DNA from: an uncultured Oscillospiraceae bacterium
GTDB taxonomy: Bacteria; Bacillota; Clostridia; Oscillospirales; Oscillospiraceae
Reading direction: 5' to 3'
DNA: 5,208 bases
Assembly (NCBI GenBank): GCA_900752305.1
Contig: CAADUV010000196.1
Coordinates: 1-5,208, forward strand
Below the pieces are notes generated by a model that saw only the letters and a list, made by a program, of their open reading frames with translations, was not told the DNA's origin and made no database searches. The position numbers and the translations under genes are program-made. Shown in pieces: positions 5,034 through 5,208 of this stretch (positions are counted from its first letter, which is position 1; each line of letters opens with the position of its first letter).

Positions 5034-5208
5034 TCAGCCCAGCGCCCCCTGAATGGCGTCCGCCAGCTGTGCGAACTCCGCCAGCCCCAGCTGTTCCCCC
5101 CGCACGGTGGGGGCGAAGCCGCAGGACTGGATGAGCTCCGTGATCTTCCCCTTGGTCAGCTGACCGCTGAACCCGTTGGCCAGACCATTGGCCAGTGTCT
5201 TTCGCCGC
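5034..5208 (-). CDS. rsmA: Ribosomal RNA small subunit methyltransferase A (RsmA/KsgA), C-terminal end only
   Basis: Only the last 57 codons are in the window; the gene continues past the right edge. The visible part starts RRKTLANGLANGF, continues through KITELIQSCG and TVRGEQLGLAEFAQLADAI, and stops at TGA (5036-5034). This is the typical helical C-terminal domain of KsgA, with the RRKTL motif and the final R-x-E-x-L-x-x-x-EF-x-x-LAD pattern. The enzyme dimethylates two adjacent adenines in helix 45 of 16S rRNA during small-subunit maturation. The catalytic domain is not visible. It is convergent with the repressor gene, with only 3 bp between the stop codons and no terminator between them, so each transcript must run into the other gene. 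Confidence 0.85.
   Translation of the reverse strand, partial: RRKTLANGLANGFSGQLTKGKITELIQSCGFAPTVRGEQLGLAEFAQLADAIQGALG

Overview
The window looks like chromosomal DNA from a fairly GC-rich anaerobic Firmicute. The best guess is a gut member of the Clostridia (Oscillospiraceae-like: Oscillibacter, Flavonifractor or similar). This is inferred from the strong AGGAGG-type ribosome binding sites, the consensus sigma-A promoters, the PPi-type phosphofructokinase and the clostridial style of the ArsR/CadC-like repressor. No species can be fixed from the sequence alone.

Layout, left to right. (1) A cysteine-synthase-family PLP enzyme on the minus strand, starting at a GTG at 917 and running off the left edge only a few residues before its expected end. 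(2) A non-coding stretch at 918-1309. It holds a 41-bp imperfect direct repeat (two copies 230 bp apart, each carrying the Shine-Dalgarno sequence used by the cysteine synthase) around a run of four or five consecutive hairpins. A consensus promoter for the rightward gene follows. (3) A metal-dependent amidohydrolase of the TIM-barrel PF04909 type on the plus strand (1310-2119). (4) A convergent intergenic spacer with a strong 12-bp hairpin terminator. (5) A PPi-type 6-phosphofructokinase on the minus strand (2228-3466). (6) A compact divergent promoter region. (7) A class II fructose-bisphosphate aldolase on the plus strand (3610-4548) with an intrinsic terminator. (8) A small ArsR/SmtB/CadC metal-sensing repressor on the plus strand (4656-5030). 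(9) The last 57 codons of rsmA/ksgA on the minus strand, convergent with the repressor and only 3 bp from it.

Functionally, the centre is a glycolytic pair. Phosphofructokinase makes fructose 1,6-bisphosphate and aldolase splits it. The two genes are transcribed divergently from promoters whose elements interleave, so they are probably controlled together. The other genes have no obvious pathway link: cysteine formation, an amidohydrolase of unknown substrate, a metal-responsive repressor without its usual efflux partner in view, and rRNA dimethylation. No mobile-element genes, CRISPR, tRNA or rRNA are visible. The most unusual part is the hairpin-rich, repeat-flanked segment upstream of the cysteine synthase. 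It could be a structured leader RNA or a small inserted palindromic element.
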